Assembly: GCA_003222395.1 (NCBI GenBank)
Contig: QHWB01000032.1
Coordinates: forward strand, 223,001-287,000
Origin: Acidobacteriota bacterium
GTDB taxonomy: Bacteria; Acidobacteriota; Vicinamibacteria; Vicinamibacterales; CAVVIG01
Direction of reading: 5' to 3'
DNA: 64,000 nt
Positions within the stretch are counted from its first letter, which is position 1. Each line of letters starts with the position of its first letter. The notes beneath the pieces were generated by a model. That model did not search any database, was not told the origin of the DNA, and was given only the letters and a program-made list of their open reading frames with translations. Shown here piece after piece: positions 16,409-26,659 of this stretch. The position numbers and the translations under genes were made by a program.

Positions 16409-17425
16409 ATGCGACTCACATTCTCGTTCGTTCTGGCGGGCGTCGCGCTCGGCGCCGTCTCCGCGGCCGCGCAGGGGCCCGACCCGCGCGAGCTGCGCGA
16501 CGCCGTGCGGCACGCGGTGACGCGCGCGTACCAGGGACGCTACACCGGCCAGGAGCAAACCGATCGGTTCTCCGGCAAGTACCGGATCGGGCGAGACGGC
16601 CGCGTCAGCATCCAGAACATTTCGGGCGATATCACCGTGACCGCCGGATCGGGAGACGAAGTGTCGGTCGAAGCGGTCAAGCGCGCGCGGCGCGATCGCA
16701 GTCAGCTCGATCAGGTGCGCATCGAGGTCGACAATGCGGCCGGCCGCGTCGACATTCGCACGTCGTATCCCCGGCTCAACAACGTCAACGTGTCGGTCGA
16801 TTACACGGTGACCGTTCCGACCGGCGTCTCCGTGGAGCTTCACTCGGTGTCCGGATCGGTGAGACTCTCCGGCGTTCGCGGTGTCGTGCGCGCCGAGACG
16901 GTGAGCGGCAACGTGACGTTGACCGATACGCCAAAGCTCGAAGTTGCCAAGAGCGTGTCGGGCGACGTGTCGTTCTCCGGCGTGTCGACCGATACCGACG
17001 TGTCGATCGCCAGCGTCAGCGGCAGCGTCCGCGGCAGAAGCGTCAAAGCGCACGGTCTCGAGTTCAACTCGGTCAGCGGCGACGTCATGATCAGCGACGT
17101 GACGTGCGACCGGCTCGGCGCGAAATCGGTCAGCGGCGCCATCGAATACTCGGGCAGCATCACGAAGGCCGGGCGATACGACATGAACAGCCACTCAGGG
17201 TCGGTTCGCCTGACGCTCATCAATCCCCCCGGCTTCGAAGTCACGGCGAACACGTTCAGCGGCTCCATCCGCTCCGATTTTCCGCTGACGATCGGCGGCG
17301 ACAGCGATCGCCGCGGCGGCCGGCCGGAGATCACCAGTCGATCGATTCGTGCCACGTTCGGCGACGGCAGCGCAACGCTTACGCTGCGAACCTTCAGCGG
17401 AAACATCGTCATCGAGAAGAGATAG
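16409..17425 (+). CDS. DUF4097-family secreted beta-repeat protein
   Basis: A 338-aa protein with an N-terminal signal peptide (MRLTFSFVLAGVALGAVSA then AAAQG). After it comes a long series of short strands with recurring (S)VSGxV motifs (VHS..VSGSVRLSG, TVSGNVTLTD, KSVSGDVSFSG, SVSGSVRGRS, SVSGDVMISD, SVSGAIEYSG), typical of the DUF4097 beta-solenoid/adhesin-like family. It probably acts in the periplasm or on the surface. It lies 12 nt after the anti-sigma gene and may belong to the ECF regulon; its function is unknown. Confidence 0.85.
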   Translation: MRLTFSFVLAGVALGAVSAAAQGPDPRELRDAVRHAVTRAYQGRYTGQEQTDRFSGKYRIGRDGRVSIQNISGDITVTAGSGDEVSVEAVKRARRDRSQLDQVRIEVDNAAGRVDIRTSYPRLNNVNVSVDYTVTVPTGVSVELHSVSGSVRLSGVRGVVRAETVSGNVTLTDTPKLEVAKSVSGDVSFSGVSTDTDVSIASVSGSVRGRSVKAHGLEFNSVSGDVMISDVTCDRLGAKSVSGAIEYSGSITKAGRYDMNSHSGSVRLTLINPPGFEVTANTFSGSIRSDFPLTIGGDSDRRGGRPEITSRSIRATFGDGSATLTLRTFSGNIVIEKR

Positions 17426-17520
17426 CGTTTCCACGACTGAGGCGTGCTGGCACCTCGCTTGCTCGGTTTACCGTGGACGTATAATTGATCGTTAAGCTCA
17501 GCCGCGAAGTGGAGGCCATG

Positions 17521-17940
17521 ATGAAGCGAATGGTTCTTGTGGGCGCGATTGCCGCGGCGCTGGCCGCCAGCACGGCCTTCGCGCAGTCGTCGCGCGCCGC
17601 CGCGAACCTCGGCACCGTGCACATCGCCAAGAAGGTCATGGCGGATGGCAAGCCGCTCGCGCCCGGCACTTACCAGGTTCGCGCGACCGACGATGCGCCG
17701 AAGCCGGGGACAGGACAGGATCCGAACGGCGAAAAATACGTGGAGTTCCTCAGGGGCGGCAAAGTCGTGGCGCGCGAGGTGGCGACCATCGTCCCCGCGT
17801 CGGACATCAGCAAGATCGCGAAGAAAAATCCGCCGAAGGCCGGCACGTCGCGCACCGAACTGCTCAAGGGCGGCGACTATTATCGGGTGTGGATCAATAA
17901 GAGCGGCACGAACTACATCATCAACCTGCCGACTTCGTAG
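17521..17940 (+). CDS. Small secreted protein of unknown function
   Basis: A 139-aa product with a clear signal peptide (MKRMVLVGAIAAALAASTAF, cleavage near AFA-QS). The mature part holds GTYQVRATDDAP, KYVEFLRGGKVVAREVATI and YYRVWINKSGTNYIINLP. I do not recognise a named family; proteins of this shape are common secreted beta-rich hypotheticals in acidobacteria. ATG 17521 is chosen over the ATG at 17518 because GTGGAGG then sits 6 nt upstream. Its stop abuts the stop of the convergent RNase gene with no spacer. Confidence 0.75.
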   Translation: MKRMVLVGAIAAALAASTAFAQSSRAAANLGTVHIAKKVMADGKPLAPGTYQVRATDDAPKPGTGQDPNGEKYVEFLRGGKVVAREVATIVPASDISKIAKKNPPKAGTSRTELLKGGDYYRVWINKSGTNYIINLPTS

Positions 17941-19509
17941 TCACACCGCCATCACATCGAACTGCTCGTGGTGGAGCTGGACGTCAGCCTTCACGGTGAC
18001 GTCCTTTCCGATTGACTGCTTCAGATCCTTCAGCACCGCCGCTTCTTCTTCCTTCAGCGCGCGCGCGATGTCGGGGTTGACGCGCAGCACCAGGCGGTGG
18101 CCGTTCAGATCCGGACCGATCTTGCGTACTTCGCTCAGAATCTCGTAGCAGATCGTCGAGCTCGATTTGATGACGCCGCTGCCCGAGCAGTACGGACACG
18201 GCTCGGTGAGGACGCGCTCGAGGCTCTGCTTCACGCGTTTGCGCGTGATGATGATCAACCCGAAATCCGACACCTGCAGCGCCTTGGACGGCGACCGATC
18301 CTTTTTCAGCTCCTGCTCGACCGCCTGGAGGACTTTCTGGCGGTTCTTCTTCTCCTCCATGTCGATGAAGTCGAGCACGATGATGCCGCCCAGATCGCGC
18401 AGCCGGATCTGACGGACGATCTCCTTGACGGCCTCGAGGTTCGTCTTGACGATGGTGTCCTCGAGGCGGCCGGCCGACTTCTTGCCGACGTAGCGGCCCG
18501 TGTTCACGTCGATCGCGACGAGGGCCTCGGTCTGGTTGATGACGATCGATCCGCCGGACTTCAGCCACACCTTGCTCTTCAGCGCCTTGTCGATCTCGGC
18601 CTGCACCCCGTATTCGTCGAAGATCGGGTAGGCCTTCGAGTACAGCTTCACTTTCGGTCCGAGGCTCGGCATGATGCGCTCGACGAGCTCCATGACGCGC
18701 TGATACTCGACGGCGTTGTCGATGCGGATCGCCTGATACTCCTCGGTCAGCAAATCGCGCAGCAGCTTGCTGACCAGGCTCGCCTCGCGGTACACGACCG
18801 CGGGCGCGCGAGAGCTCTCGGTCTTCTGCCGCATTTCCGTCCAGATCTTGTGGAACGCCTCGAGGTCGCTGACGATGTCTTCTTTCGGCCGGCCGGAGGC
18901 CGCGGTGCGGATAATGACGCCGCCGGTGAAGCCGCGCTGCTCGCGGAACTCCCGCACGATGCCGCGCAGACGGCTGCGCTCGTCGCGCGACTCGATCTTG
19001 CGCGACACGCCGACGTGATCCACCGTCGGCATGAACACGAGGAATCGTCCCGCCATCGTCACGTGCGACGTGAGGCGCGCGCCCTTGGTGCCGAGCGGCT
19101 CCTTGACCACCTGGACGAGGATTTCCTGTCCCTCGCGCAGGAGCTCTTCGATTTTCTGTTGAGGCTTGTCGCCCCTCGGCTCCGCGCGGGGCGATGGTGA
19201 CCCGGTCGAACCGTCGCGGTCTCGCTGGCCGTCGGCGCGGCTGTCGCCTTCGTCGGCTTCGAGCCTGTCGAACTCCTCGAGCGTGTCGATGACGTCGGCG
19301 ACGTAGAGGAAGCCGTCGCGTTCGAGGCCGATGTCGATGAACGACGACTGCATGCCGGGGAGGACCTTCGAGACGCGGCCCTTGTAGACGTTGCCGACGA
19401 CGCCGCGCTGCCGCTCGCGCTCGACGAAGACCTCGGCCACGAGGTCGTCCTCGAGGATGGCCACTATCGTCTCGTGGCCATTCGAGGAGACGATCATCTC
19501 CTTGTTCAT
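17941..19509 (-). CDS. rng: Ribonuclease G/E family endoribonuclease
   Basis: A 522-aa RNase G-type enzyme for rRNA maturation and mRNA decay. Seen in order: an S1-like RNA-binding start (GVVGNVYKGRVSKVLPGMQSSFIDI), an Arg/Asp-rich insertion at about residues 90-115, VSRKIESRDERSRLR, the catalytic aspartates in LVAIDVNTG and VLDFIDMEE, and the zinc-link CPYC. It lacks the long C-terminal degradosome scaffold of RNase E. It is downstream of rodA, separated by an 88-nt gap that contains a heptamer hairpin; that association with the mre/rod cluster is common in bacteria. Confidence 0.95.
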   Translation of the reverse strand: MNKEMIVSSNGHETIVAILEDDLVAEVFVERERQRGVVGNVYKGRVSKVLPGMQSSFIDIGLERDGFLYVADVIDTLEEFDRLEADEGDSRADGQRDRDGSTGSPSPRAEPRGDKPQQKIEELLREGQEILVQVVKEPLGTKGARLTSHVTMAGRFLVFMPTVDHVGVSRKIESRDERSRLRGIVREFREQRGFTGGVIIRTAASGRPKEDIVSDLEAFHKIWTEMRQKTESSRAPAVVYREASLVSKLLRDLLTEEYQAIRIDNAVEYQRVMELVERIMPSLGPKVKLYSKAYPIFDEYGVQAEIDKALKSKVWLKSGGSIVINQTEALVAIDVNTGRYVGKKSAGRLEDTIVKTNLEAVKEIVRQIRLRDLGGIIVLDFIDMEEKKNRQKVLQAVEQELKKDRSPSKALQVSDFGLIIITRKRVKQSLERVLTEPCPYCSGSGVIKSSSTICYEILSEVRKIGPDLNGHRLVLRVNPDIARALKEEEAAVLKDLKQSIGKDVTVKADVQLHHEQFDVMAV

Positions 19510-19530
19510 TCACGACTCCTGTCACGCGTT

Positions 19531-19590
19531 CGGGATTCGGGATTGGGGATTCGGGATTTGCGAATCCCGAATCCCCAATCCCAAATCCCG
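19531..19590. repeat. Heptanucleotide repeat hairpin (CGGGATT type)
   Basis: Two 30-nt arms (19531-19560 and 19561-19590), each made of about four CGGGATT-like 7-nt units, are inverted relative to each other and match at roughly 28 of 30 positions with no loop. The palindrome fills most of the rodA-rng intergenic region. Confidence 0.8.
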
Positions 19591-19597
19591 CCGCGTG

Positions 19598-20692
19598 TCA
19601 GTTCGTGAATCTGCGCATTCGTACGTTCAGGATCAGCCCGAAGCCGGCGAGCGTCGCGATCATCGACGACCCGCCGTAACTCATGAGCGGAAGCGTGAGC
19701 CCTTTGACGGGCGCCAGTCCGGCCGACATGGTGATGTTGTAGACCACCTGGAAGGTGAAGCTGGCGAGCACGCCGAGCACGAGGTACGAGCCGAGGCGAT
19801 CCTTGGCCAGGCGGGCCGCCTCCAGCGCGCGCAGAATCACGAACAAATACAGGCCGAGCGCCACCAGGACGCCGGCGAAACCCTGTTCCTCGGCCAGCAC
19901 CGAGAAAATGAAATCGTTGTGGGCGACCGGGAGAAAACGCAGCTGACCCTGCGTCCCCTGCCGGAACCCCTTGCCTGAAAGCCCTCCCGATCCCACGGTG
20001 ATGCGCGCCTGGATCTGCTGGTAGCCGGCGCCCTTCGCATCCTGCGACGGATCGAGGAATGTCGAGACTCGACTCTTCTGATAGTCCTTGAGCGCGAACT
20101 TCCACGCGACCGGCGCCGCGAGAAGCAGGCACAGAAACATGAGGCCGAGAATGCGCATGCGCATGCCGGCGAGATACGCCACCGCGAGGAACACCGGCAT
20201 CAGCGTCACCGCCGTGCCGAGGTCGGGCTCCTTCGCGATGAGCAGGAGCGGGACGGCCGTCAACGCGCCGCCGATCGCGAGGTCGGTCCACGACGGCGCG
20301 CCGCGATTCTCGCCGTAGAACTTGGCGAGCACGAGCGCGACGGCGATCTTCGCGAACTCCGACGGCTGCAGGTTGAAGACCCGGAGCGGAATCCACCGGC
20401 GCGCCCCCATCTGCACCATGCCGAAGAACATGACGTAAAGAAGCAGCGCGCAGACGCCGATGTAAATCAGGTGCGACTTGTCGGTGAACGTCCGATAGTC
20501 GATCGACAGCATGAAGACGAGCGCGCCCATGCCGATGACGATGGCGTAGAGCTGCGTCGTGTACATGCGCGCCGTGCCCCGCGTCGGATCGAACGTCGTG
20601 CTGTAGATCATCAGCACGCCGAGCGAGCACAACGCGATGATCGCAATGATCAGCGGCCAGTCGATGTGGTAATACAGTCGGCGCTCGAACAT
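19598..20692 (-). CDS. rodA: Rod-shape peptidoglycan glycosyltransferase RodA
   Basis: A 364-aa SEDS-family membrane protein that polymerises lipid II glycan strands during elongation with PBP2. Family motifs: GARRWIPLRVFNLQPSEFAK, the catalytic-region LIAKEPDLGTA, GSGGLSGKGFRQGTQGQL then HNDFIFSVLAEEQGF, and GLTLPLMSYGGSSM. Multiple hydrophobic helices are visible. It lies 3 nt after mrdA, its usual partner. Confidence 0.97.
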   Translation of the reverse strand: MFERRLYYHIDWPLIIAIIALCSLGVLMIYSTTFDPTRGTARMYTTQLYAIVIGMGALVFMLSIDYRTFTDKSHLIYIGVCALLLYVMFFGMVQMGARRWIPLRVFNLQPSEFAKIAVALVLAKFYGENRGAPSWTDLAIGGALTAVPLLLIAKEPDLGTAVTLMPVFLAVAYLAGMRMRILGLMFLCLLLAAPVAWKFALKDYQKSRVSTFLDPSQDAKGAGYQQIQARITVGSGGLSGKGFRQGTQGQLRFLPVAHNDFIFSVLAEEQGFAGVLVALGLYLFVILRALEAARLAKDRLGSYLVLGVLASFTFQVVYNITMSAGLAPVKGLTLPLMSYGGSSMIATLAGFGLILNVRMRRFTN

Positions 20693-20695
20693 GGA

Positions 20696-22609
20696 CTATC
20701 TTTCGGTCGGCTCGACCGGCGGCGACTGCTTCTTGGCCATCGCATCGCTGAAGTCGAACCGCAGCGATTCCTTCGTGGGCGGCGGCGGCAGCGGACGGCC
20801 GTCCTGCTTGGCGAAGAACGTGTCGAGGATGTGGTGCGCGACGCGCGCCGCGTTCGGGCCGTGGATGCCGTGCTCCAGGAACACGACGCCGGCCACGGTC
20901 GGATGATCGCGCGGCGCGAAGAACACGAACCAGCCGTTGTCGCGCAGGTCCTTGCTCGTCCGCGCGGCGGCGCGTCCAGCGTTCGAGATCACCTGCGCCG
21001 ACCCGGTCTTGCCCGAAACATCCTTGCCGGCGATTCTGGCCGTCGCGCCGGTGCCAGCGCTGTTCACCACCATCCAGAGTCCGTCGCGGATCGCCTGCAG
21101 CTTTTCCGGATTGATCTCAACCTTCGATTGCGGCGCCGGCCCCGGCACCGGCTTCCAGCCGGTGCCATCGTCGACGGCTTTGAGCAGGTGCGGCGTGACG
21201 CGCGTGCCGCCGTTGGCGAGCGTCGCCATGTACACGGCCATCGACACCGGCGTCACCGACACCTGGCCCTGGCCGATGCCGACCGAAATCGTTTCGCCGG
21301 CGTACCACTTCTCGTGGCGCACGCGCATCTTCCATTCGGTGGAAGGCACGAGCCCCTGATTCTCGTTCGGCAGATCGATTCCGCTCTTCACGCCGAGGCC
21401 GAGCGCCGTCGCCCACTTGTTGATCTTGTCGACGCCCACCATGTTGGCGACGGTATAGAAATAGACGTCGCACGACTGCTCGATCGCGTGACGCAGATCG
21501 ATCGAGCCGTGGCCGCCCTTCTTCCAACACTTGAAGGGACGCCCGTAAAAGGTCGCCGCGCCGGCGCAGTGCGCGTGGAAGTCGGGGGTGATGATCCCCT
21601 CTTCGAGACCGGCGAGCGCCACGGCCATCTTGAACGTCGACCCCGGTGAATAGCGACCTTGTATCGCGCGATCGTTGAGCGGTCGATCCTCGTCGATGTT
21701 GAGCGACGCCCACGTTGCGCGATCAATGCCCGCCGCAAACGCATTCGGATCGTACGCGGGCCGGCTGGCGAACGCGAGGATGCCGCCGGTGTTGGGATCG
21801 AGGACGATCGCCGCGCCGGCGTTCGTCAGGCCGGCCGCTTCGGTCGCGTCGAAGGCGTCTTCGACTGCCTTTTGGAGGTCGTAATCGATCGTCAGCTGCA
21901 GCCGCTTTCCTTCGGTCGGCGGATCTTCCTCGAGCGTCCGAATCTCGCGCCCGACGCTGTTGACGACGACGCGCTTGGCGCCGTCCTCGCCCATCAGCAT
22001 CGCGTTGTAGACCTTCTCGATCCCGGACTGCCCGACGATGTCGCCGCTCTTCAGCCCTTCTTCGCCGGCGGCGACCTGCGCGTCGTTCACTTCGCCGACG
22101 TATCCGAACGCGTGCGCCGCCATCGTCTCGGGATACTGGCGCGTCGGCACCTCTTCGACGACGACGTCGGGCAGCTCGAAGTCGAGCCGCCGCGCCTTGA
22201 CGGCGGACACCTGCGCGAGCGTCGCGTCCTGCACGATCGTGATCGGCCGGTAGGTCGGCTCGCGGCGATGACGCTCGACGATCGTGCGCACCCCGGGCTC
22301 GTCCATGCCGAGGACGCCGGCGAGGAGACGGATCGTGCGGTTCAGGTCTTTCGTGTGCTCGCGCACGATCGAAATGCTGTAGGAGTGGCGGTTCTCGACG
22401 AGCACCTTGCCTTCGCGGTCGAAGACGATGCCGCGCGGCGCGCGCAGCGCGAGCGTCCGCTGATGGTTGTTCTCCGCCATCTCTTCGAACTGCGCGTGCT
22501 CGACGACCTGCAGCACCCAGAAGCTGACCGCGAGAATCGAGAAGATGACCGTGATGACGTACTGCAGAATGGAGAGGCGCATGCCGATGCCGCGCCGTTC
22601 TATGGTCAT
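20696..22609 (-). CDS. mrdA: Penicillin-binding protein 2 (elongation transpeptidase)
   Basis: A 637-aa class B PBP with one N-terminal membrane helix (ILQYVITVIFSILAVSFWVLQ). It has a dimerisation/pedestal region with APRGIVFDREGKVL, and the transpeptidase motifs SxxK in SPGSTFKMAV (active-site Ser), SCD in EQSCDVYFYT and KTG in SGKTGSAQV. It crosslinks peptidoglycan with RodA. It is encoded between mreD and rodA, the standard order. Confidence 0.96.
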   Translation of the reverse strand: MTIERRGIGMRLSILQYVITVIFSILAVSFWVLQVVEHAQFEEMAENNHQRTLALRAPRGIVFDREGKVLVENRHSYSISIVREHTKDLNRTIRLLAGVLGMDEPGVRTIVERHRREPTYRPITIVQDATLAQVSAVKARRLDFELPDVVVEEVPTRQYPETMAAHAFGYVGEVNDAQVAAGEEGLKSGDIVGQSGIEKVYNAMLMGEDGAKRVVVNSVGREIRTLEEDPPTEGKRLQLTIDYDLQKAVEDAFDATEAAGLTNAGAAIVLDPNTGGILAFASRPAYDPNAFAAGIDRATWASLNIDEDRPLNDRAIQGRYSPGSTFKMAVALAGLEEGIITPDFHAHCAGAATFYGRPFKCWKKGGHGSIDLRHAIEQSCDVYFYTVANMVGVDKINKWATALGLGVKSGIDLPNENQGLVPSTEWKMRVRHEKWYAGETISVGIGQGQVSVTPVSMAVYMATLANGGTRVTPHLLKAVDDGTGWKPVPGPAPQSKVEINPEKLQAIRDGLWMVVNSAGTGATARIAGKDVSGKTGSAQVISNAGRAAARTSKDLRDNGWFVFFAPRDHPTVAGVVFLEHGIHGPNAARVAHHILDTFFAKQDGRPLPPPPTKESLRFDFSDAMAKKQSPPVEPTER

Positions 22610-22618
22610 AGAATCACT

Positions 22619-23128
22619 CTACCGCCGCAGCCGCGTTCGTGCCGCGCGGCGCCGCTCAACGGCTCCAGGTAAAAGCTCGACCAGCTGAAACGCCACGACG
22701 CCGACCACCGCGTTCCCCGTCGCCTGACCGGCGACCGCCGCAACGGGCGTACCAAAGTGCCGCAAATCGAGCAGCACGTAAAGCCCGATGTAAATGATGG
22801 CGTGGAGCACCGTCGCGCCAAAAAACACCACAAAACGGGGAAGCGGCTGCGTCACGATGAACTGCGTGCCGATGATGCCCGCCAGGAATCCCACCACGGT
22901 CTTGGACAGGCCCCCGATGCCGACCACGCCGGTCGTCAGCGCGTCCTGCACCAGCCCCGCAAACGTCCCGGTCAGCAGCCCTGTCACCGGTCCCGACGTC
23001 AGCGCCACGTAGACGACGGCGACGAGCACGAGATCGACGGCGACGAGGCCGCGAATCACGAAGCGAGCCAGCGTGGTTTGCAGCGCGACAGCCAGCGCGA
23101 CCGCCAGGAAGACCCCGGCGGCCCTCAC
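22619..23128 (-). CDS. mreD: Rod shape-determining protein MreD
   Basis: A 169-aa polytopic membrane protein matching MreD in size, hydrophobicity and position between mreC and mrdA. Recognisable pieces are VVYVALTSGPVTGLLTGTFA, GLVQDALTTGVVGIGGLSKT and the following hydrophobic helices. The GTG start overlaps the mreC stop by 4 nt. It is part of the MreBCD elongation complex at the inner membrane. Confidence 0.9.
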   Translation of the reverse strand: MRAAGVFLAVALAVALQTTLARFVIRGLVAVDLVLVAVVYVALTSGPVTGLLTGTFAGLVQDALTTGVVGIGGLSKTVVGFLAGIIGTQFIVTQPLPRFVVFFGATVLHAIIYIGLYVLLDLRHFGTPVAAVAGQATGNAVVGVVAFQLVELLPGAVERRRAARTRLRR

Positions 23129-23982
23129 TCGCGTCCCCCGCCGGCCTCGCCCGGCGCCTCACGCGCCGGCGTCGGCGTCACGACGACGAGCACTTCCTCC
23201 AGGCTCGCGAAGTCGACGGCCGGTTTCACCGTGATGGTGCGGTACGACGGCCCGTTCTTCTCGACGGTGTCGACGCGTCCGATGATGAATCCCTTCGGAT
23301 AGATTCCCTCGATGCCGGACGTGACGACGATGTCGCCGACGACAATATCGGAGGCCTCGGAGACGTTTTCCATCCGCAGCCGATCCTCGCCGCTGCCGAC
23401 GACGACGCCCTGCGCGCGCGAGCGCTCGATGATGGCGCCCGCCGCCGCGTTGCGATCGATCAGCAGCTGCACCTTCGCCGCCCGCGCGCTCGGCATGACG
23501 ATGCGCCCGACGACGCCGGCCGGCGCGATCACCGCCATGTCGGGGCGCAGCCCGTCGCGCGTCCCCTTGTCGATCGTCAGCGTGCGGAAATCGGGCGTCG
23601 CGGCCGCGCCGATGATCTCCGCTGCCGCCATGCGCAGATCGGATCGGTCGCGCATCTCGAGCAGCTGCTCGAGCCCGCGCGACCGATCGGCGAGCGCGCG
23701 CTGCGCCTGCAGCGCAACCTGCGCGTCGGCGAGCTGCCGTTTCAGGCTGTCGTTCTCCGATTTGAGTCCGCGCAGGCCGACGTAGCCATTCCACACCCGC
23801 CGCACGCCCATGATGCCGCTCGATACGCCGCGCTGCACCTCGGCGAAGATTCCGAACGTGACGGCCTCGAGGACCGGCACGCCGGTGCGCGAGTTCACCT
23901 GGGCCGAGATCAGCAGGATGTGGCCGAAGATGACGGCGAGGAACAGGTAACCCGAGCGTTGGCGGATATCGAGGACAGCCAT
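23125..23982 (-). CDS. mreC: Rod shape-determining protein MreC
   Basis: A 285-aa bitopic membrane protein with an N-terminal helix (LFLAVIFGHILLISAQV), a coiled coil around residues 70-110 (LKSENDSLKRQLADAQVAL) and the two beta-barrel domains of MreC (TIDKGTRDGLRPDMAVIAPA then GVVGRI, and VVTSGIEGIYPKGFIIGRV). It links MreB to the periplasmic synthases. A repeat and an mreB remnant separate it from mreB. Confidence 0.95.
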   Translation of the reverse strand: MAVLDIRQRSGYLFLAVIFGHILLISAQVNSRTGVPVLEAVTFGIFAEVQRGVSSGIMGVRRVWNGYVGLRGLKSENDSLKRQLADAQVALQAQRALADRSRGLEQLLEMRDRSDLRMAAAEIIGAAATPDFRTLTIDKGTRDGLRPDMAVIAPAGVVGRIVMPSARAAKVQLLIDRNAAAGAIIERSRAQGVVVGSGEDRLRMENVSEASDIVVGDIVVTSGIEGIYPKGFIIGRVDTVEKNGPSYRTITVKPAVDFASLEEVLVVVTPTPAREAPGEAGGGRE

Positions 23983-23989
23983 AGGTGCC

Positions 23990-24078
23990 GCTCGCCTGAA
24001 AGGCTCGCGCTACAGGTGCGGGTGGCGCCTGCATTTGTCGCGAGCGCCGCGTCTGTAGGGCGAGGCTTTCAGCCGAGC
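23990..24078. repeat. Palindromic dispersed repeat, copy C
   Basis: Arms at 23990-24013 (GCTCGCCTGAAAGGCTCGCG then ctac) and 24055-24078 (GTAGGGCGAGGCTTTCAGCC then gagc) are inverted and separated by 41 nt. The element lies between mreC and mreB. Its right boundary is directly adjacent to the stop codon of the mreB 3' remnant. Confidence 0.8.
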
Positions 24079-24132
24079 CTAATCGATCGAAATCTTTCTC
24101 AATAGATTGAAATCCGACAGCATCTTCGGCCC
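24079..24132 (-). pseudogene. Remnant of a second mreB 3' end
   Basis: Read on the minus strand, this stretch encodes [16 protein letters not shown] then stop. It is identical from Lys-Met onward (15 residues) to the last residues of the intact MreB just upstream. The codons differ at about 11 positions and every difference is synonymous. It is therefore not a recent copy of the adjacent gene; it looks like the tail of a diverged but once functional mreB left after deletion or recombination. No further mreB similarity is seen between it and the intact gene's stop. Confidence 0.8.
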
Positions 24133-24136
24133 GGCG

Positions 24137-25162
<1,026 letters not shown>

Positions 25163-25257
25163 TCGGAAACTCCTTGGTCGCTCGGCCGTCGGTGCGGGTC
25201 ATGGTCAGGCTGTGCAGTTCCGCGCACGAAGAAGGGTCAATGACCAGTGACTATTGA

Positions 25258-26418
25258 TTAAATATCGGCAGGAGCAGGGGCGGCCTGAATACCGTTTTTG
25301 CCGGAATCCTTCACGGCATACATCGCCTTGTCGGCGGCCTGGACGAGCTCTTCGGCCGAAGCGGCCACATCGGGCAGCGTCGCGACGCCGACCGACGCGG
25401 TCAGATGGACGTCGAGGGCATCCTCGGCGAGGAACACGTGGGCCGCAATGCGCTCGCGGATGCGTTCTCCGACGGCGAACGCGCCTTCGCTGCCCGTATC
25501 GGGGAGGACCAGCGCGAACTCGTCGCCGCCGAACCGCGCCACGACGTCGGTTTCGCGCGCGCTTCCACGTATCACCGCCGCCGCCTCGACCAGCGCGCGG
25601 CTGCCGAACAGATGCCCGTGCGTATCGTTGATGGCCTTGAAGCCGTCGAGATCGATGAACAACAGCGACAGGGGGCGCCCGCTGCGCGACGCCCGCTTGG
25701 TTTCACGGCGCAGGACCTGGTTGAGATACCGCGAGTTGTAGAGATGCGTCAGATCGTCGGTCACCGACAGCGCCTCGGCGCGTTTGAGCTGCAGGGCGTT
25801 GTCGAGCGCCACCGAGGCCGGTTCGAGCAGCAGGCGAACGGCGCGGAGCATCGGCGCCGACAGCCGCGGCTCGCGCGCCGACGCGACGCGATCGATCCCG
25901 ATGATCGCCCCGACGCGGCGGCCGCGGGAGCTCAGAGGAAACGCGAGCACGGTCCCCATCAGCGGATTCTGCAGGCGCGCGTCTTCGCGCAGATCGGCCG
26001 TCGCGAACTCCTGGCCGTTCTTCATCACCCATTTCGCGATCGCCTGCACCGCCGGTCCCATCTCGGGCAGCAACCCGCGATCGGCGAGCACCGACAGCTC
26101 GCCCGACTGATCGGCCGACACGATCGCCCAGCAGGGCGCCGGAATCCACGTGGCGGCGCGATCGATGACGTTGTCGGCAATCTTTGCCGGTTCGAGCGTG
26201 GCGTTGACCGCCCGCACGATGTCGACCACCGCCTCGCGGCGCTCGACGCGGCTGCGCAACGCGCGTTGAAACACCCGCAGCTTCGTCGCCAGGTCGAGGC
26301 CCGGCGTCGTCAGCGAGATTTCGCTCGCGCGTCGCAATTTCGATCCGCTTTTGCCGGCGGGGCCGACGGCCTGAAAGAGGGCGACCGGCACGCGTGTCGC
26401 ACGACTGGCTGGAGACAT
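25258..26418 (-). CDS. GAF-GGDEF diguanylate cyclase
   Basis: A 386-aa soluble protein. Residues about 50-200 resemble a GAF sensor domain (VDIVRAVNATLEPAKIADNV, VGAIIGIDRVAS). The C-terminal ~170 residues are a GGDEF domain with SLLFIDLDGFKAINDTHGH, intact active-site RFGGDEFALVLPDTG, and LTASVGVATLP. It should make c-di-GMP from two GTP. ATG 26418 is chosen because the 24 upstream codons are not domain-like. It could be an opposing activity to the HD-GYP pair in this window. Confidence 0.93.
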   Translation of the reverse strand: MSPASRATRVPVALFQAVGPAGKSGSKLRRASEISLTTPGLDLATKLRVFQRALRSRVERREAVVDIVRAVNATLEPAKIADNVIDRAATWIPAPCWAIVSADQSGELSVLADRGLLPEMGPAVQAIAKWVMKNGQEFATADLREDARLQNPLMGTVLAFPLSSRGRRVGAIIGIDRVASAREPRLSAPMLRAVRLLLEPASVALDNALQLKRAEALSVTDDLTHLYNSRYLNQVLRRETKRASRSGRPLSLLFIDLDGFKAINDTHGHLFGSRALVEAAAVIRGSARETDVVARFGGDEFALVLPDTGSEGAFAVGERIRERIAAHVFLAEDALDVHLTASVGVATLPDVAASAEELVQAADKAMYAVKDSGKNGIQAAPAPADI

Positions 26419-26592
26419 GCGCTCAGTATTTCGATACTCTGCAAATATAACACGGCGCGCCGGTAACTGCTTGCCACACCGTAAGTTCATGGCGTACCAT
26501 GGATGTTTCCGCCGCCCTCGGCTGTCAGCGTCCTGCTATGAGCTCACAGTCCGAGCTCAGCCCAGTCGATGATGTTCAAGCTGAAACCAGGA

Positions 26593-26646
26593 AGCTGATA
26601 GCTGATAGCTGATAGCTGATAGCTGATAGCTGATAGCTGAAAGCTG
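26593..26646. repeat. Heptanucleotide tandem repeat (AGCTGAT type)
   Basis: Six perfect AGCTGAT units are followed by AGCTGAA and AGCTGGA, ending 14 nt before the ppiD start codon. The array is directly repeated rather than hairpin-forming. It lies in the 240-bp intergenic region between the divergent cyclase gene and ppiD, so it probably lies in the ppiD leader or promoter region. Confidence 0.85.
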
Positions 26647-26659
26647 GAAGAGTGCAGTC

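Noticed and set aside
16840..17622. Long minus-strand frame opposite the DUF4097 gene
   Set aside because: An antisense shadow of a gene with a clear signal peptide and repeat motifs.
26593..26646. AGCTGAT direct repeats as a CRISPR array
   Set aside because: Units are 7 nt with no spacers; no cas genes are present. It is a simple tandem repeat.
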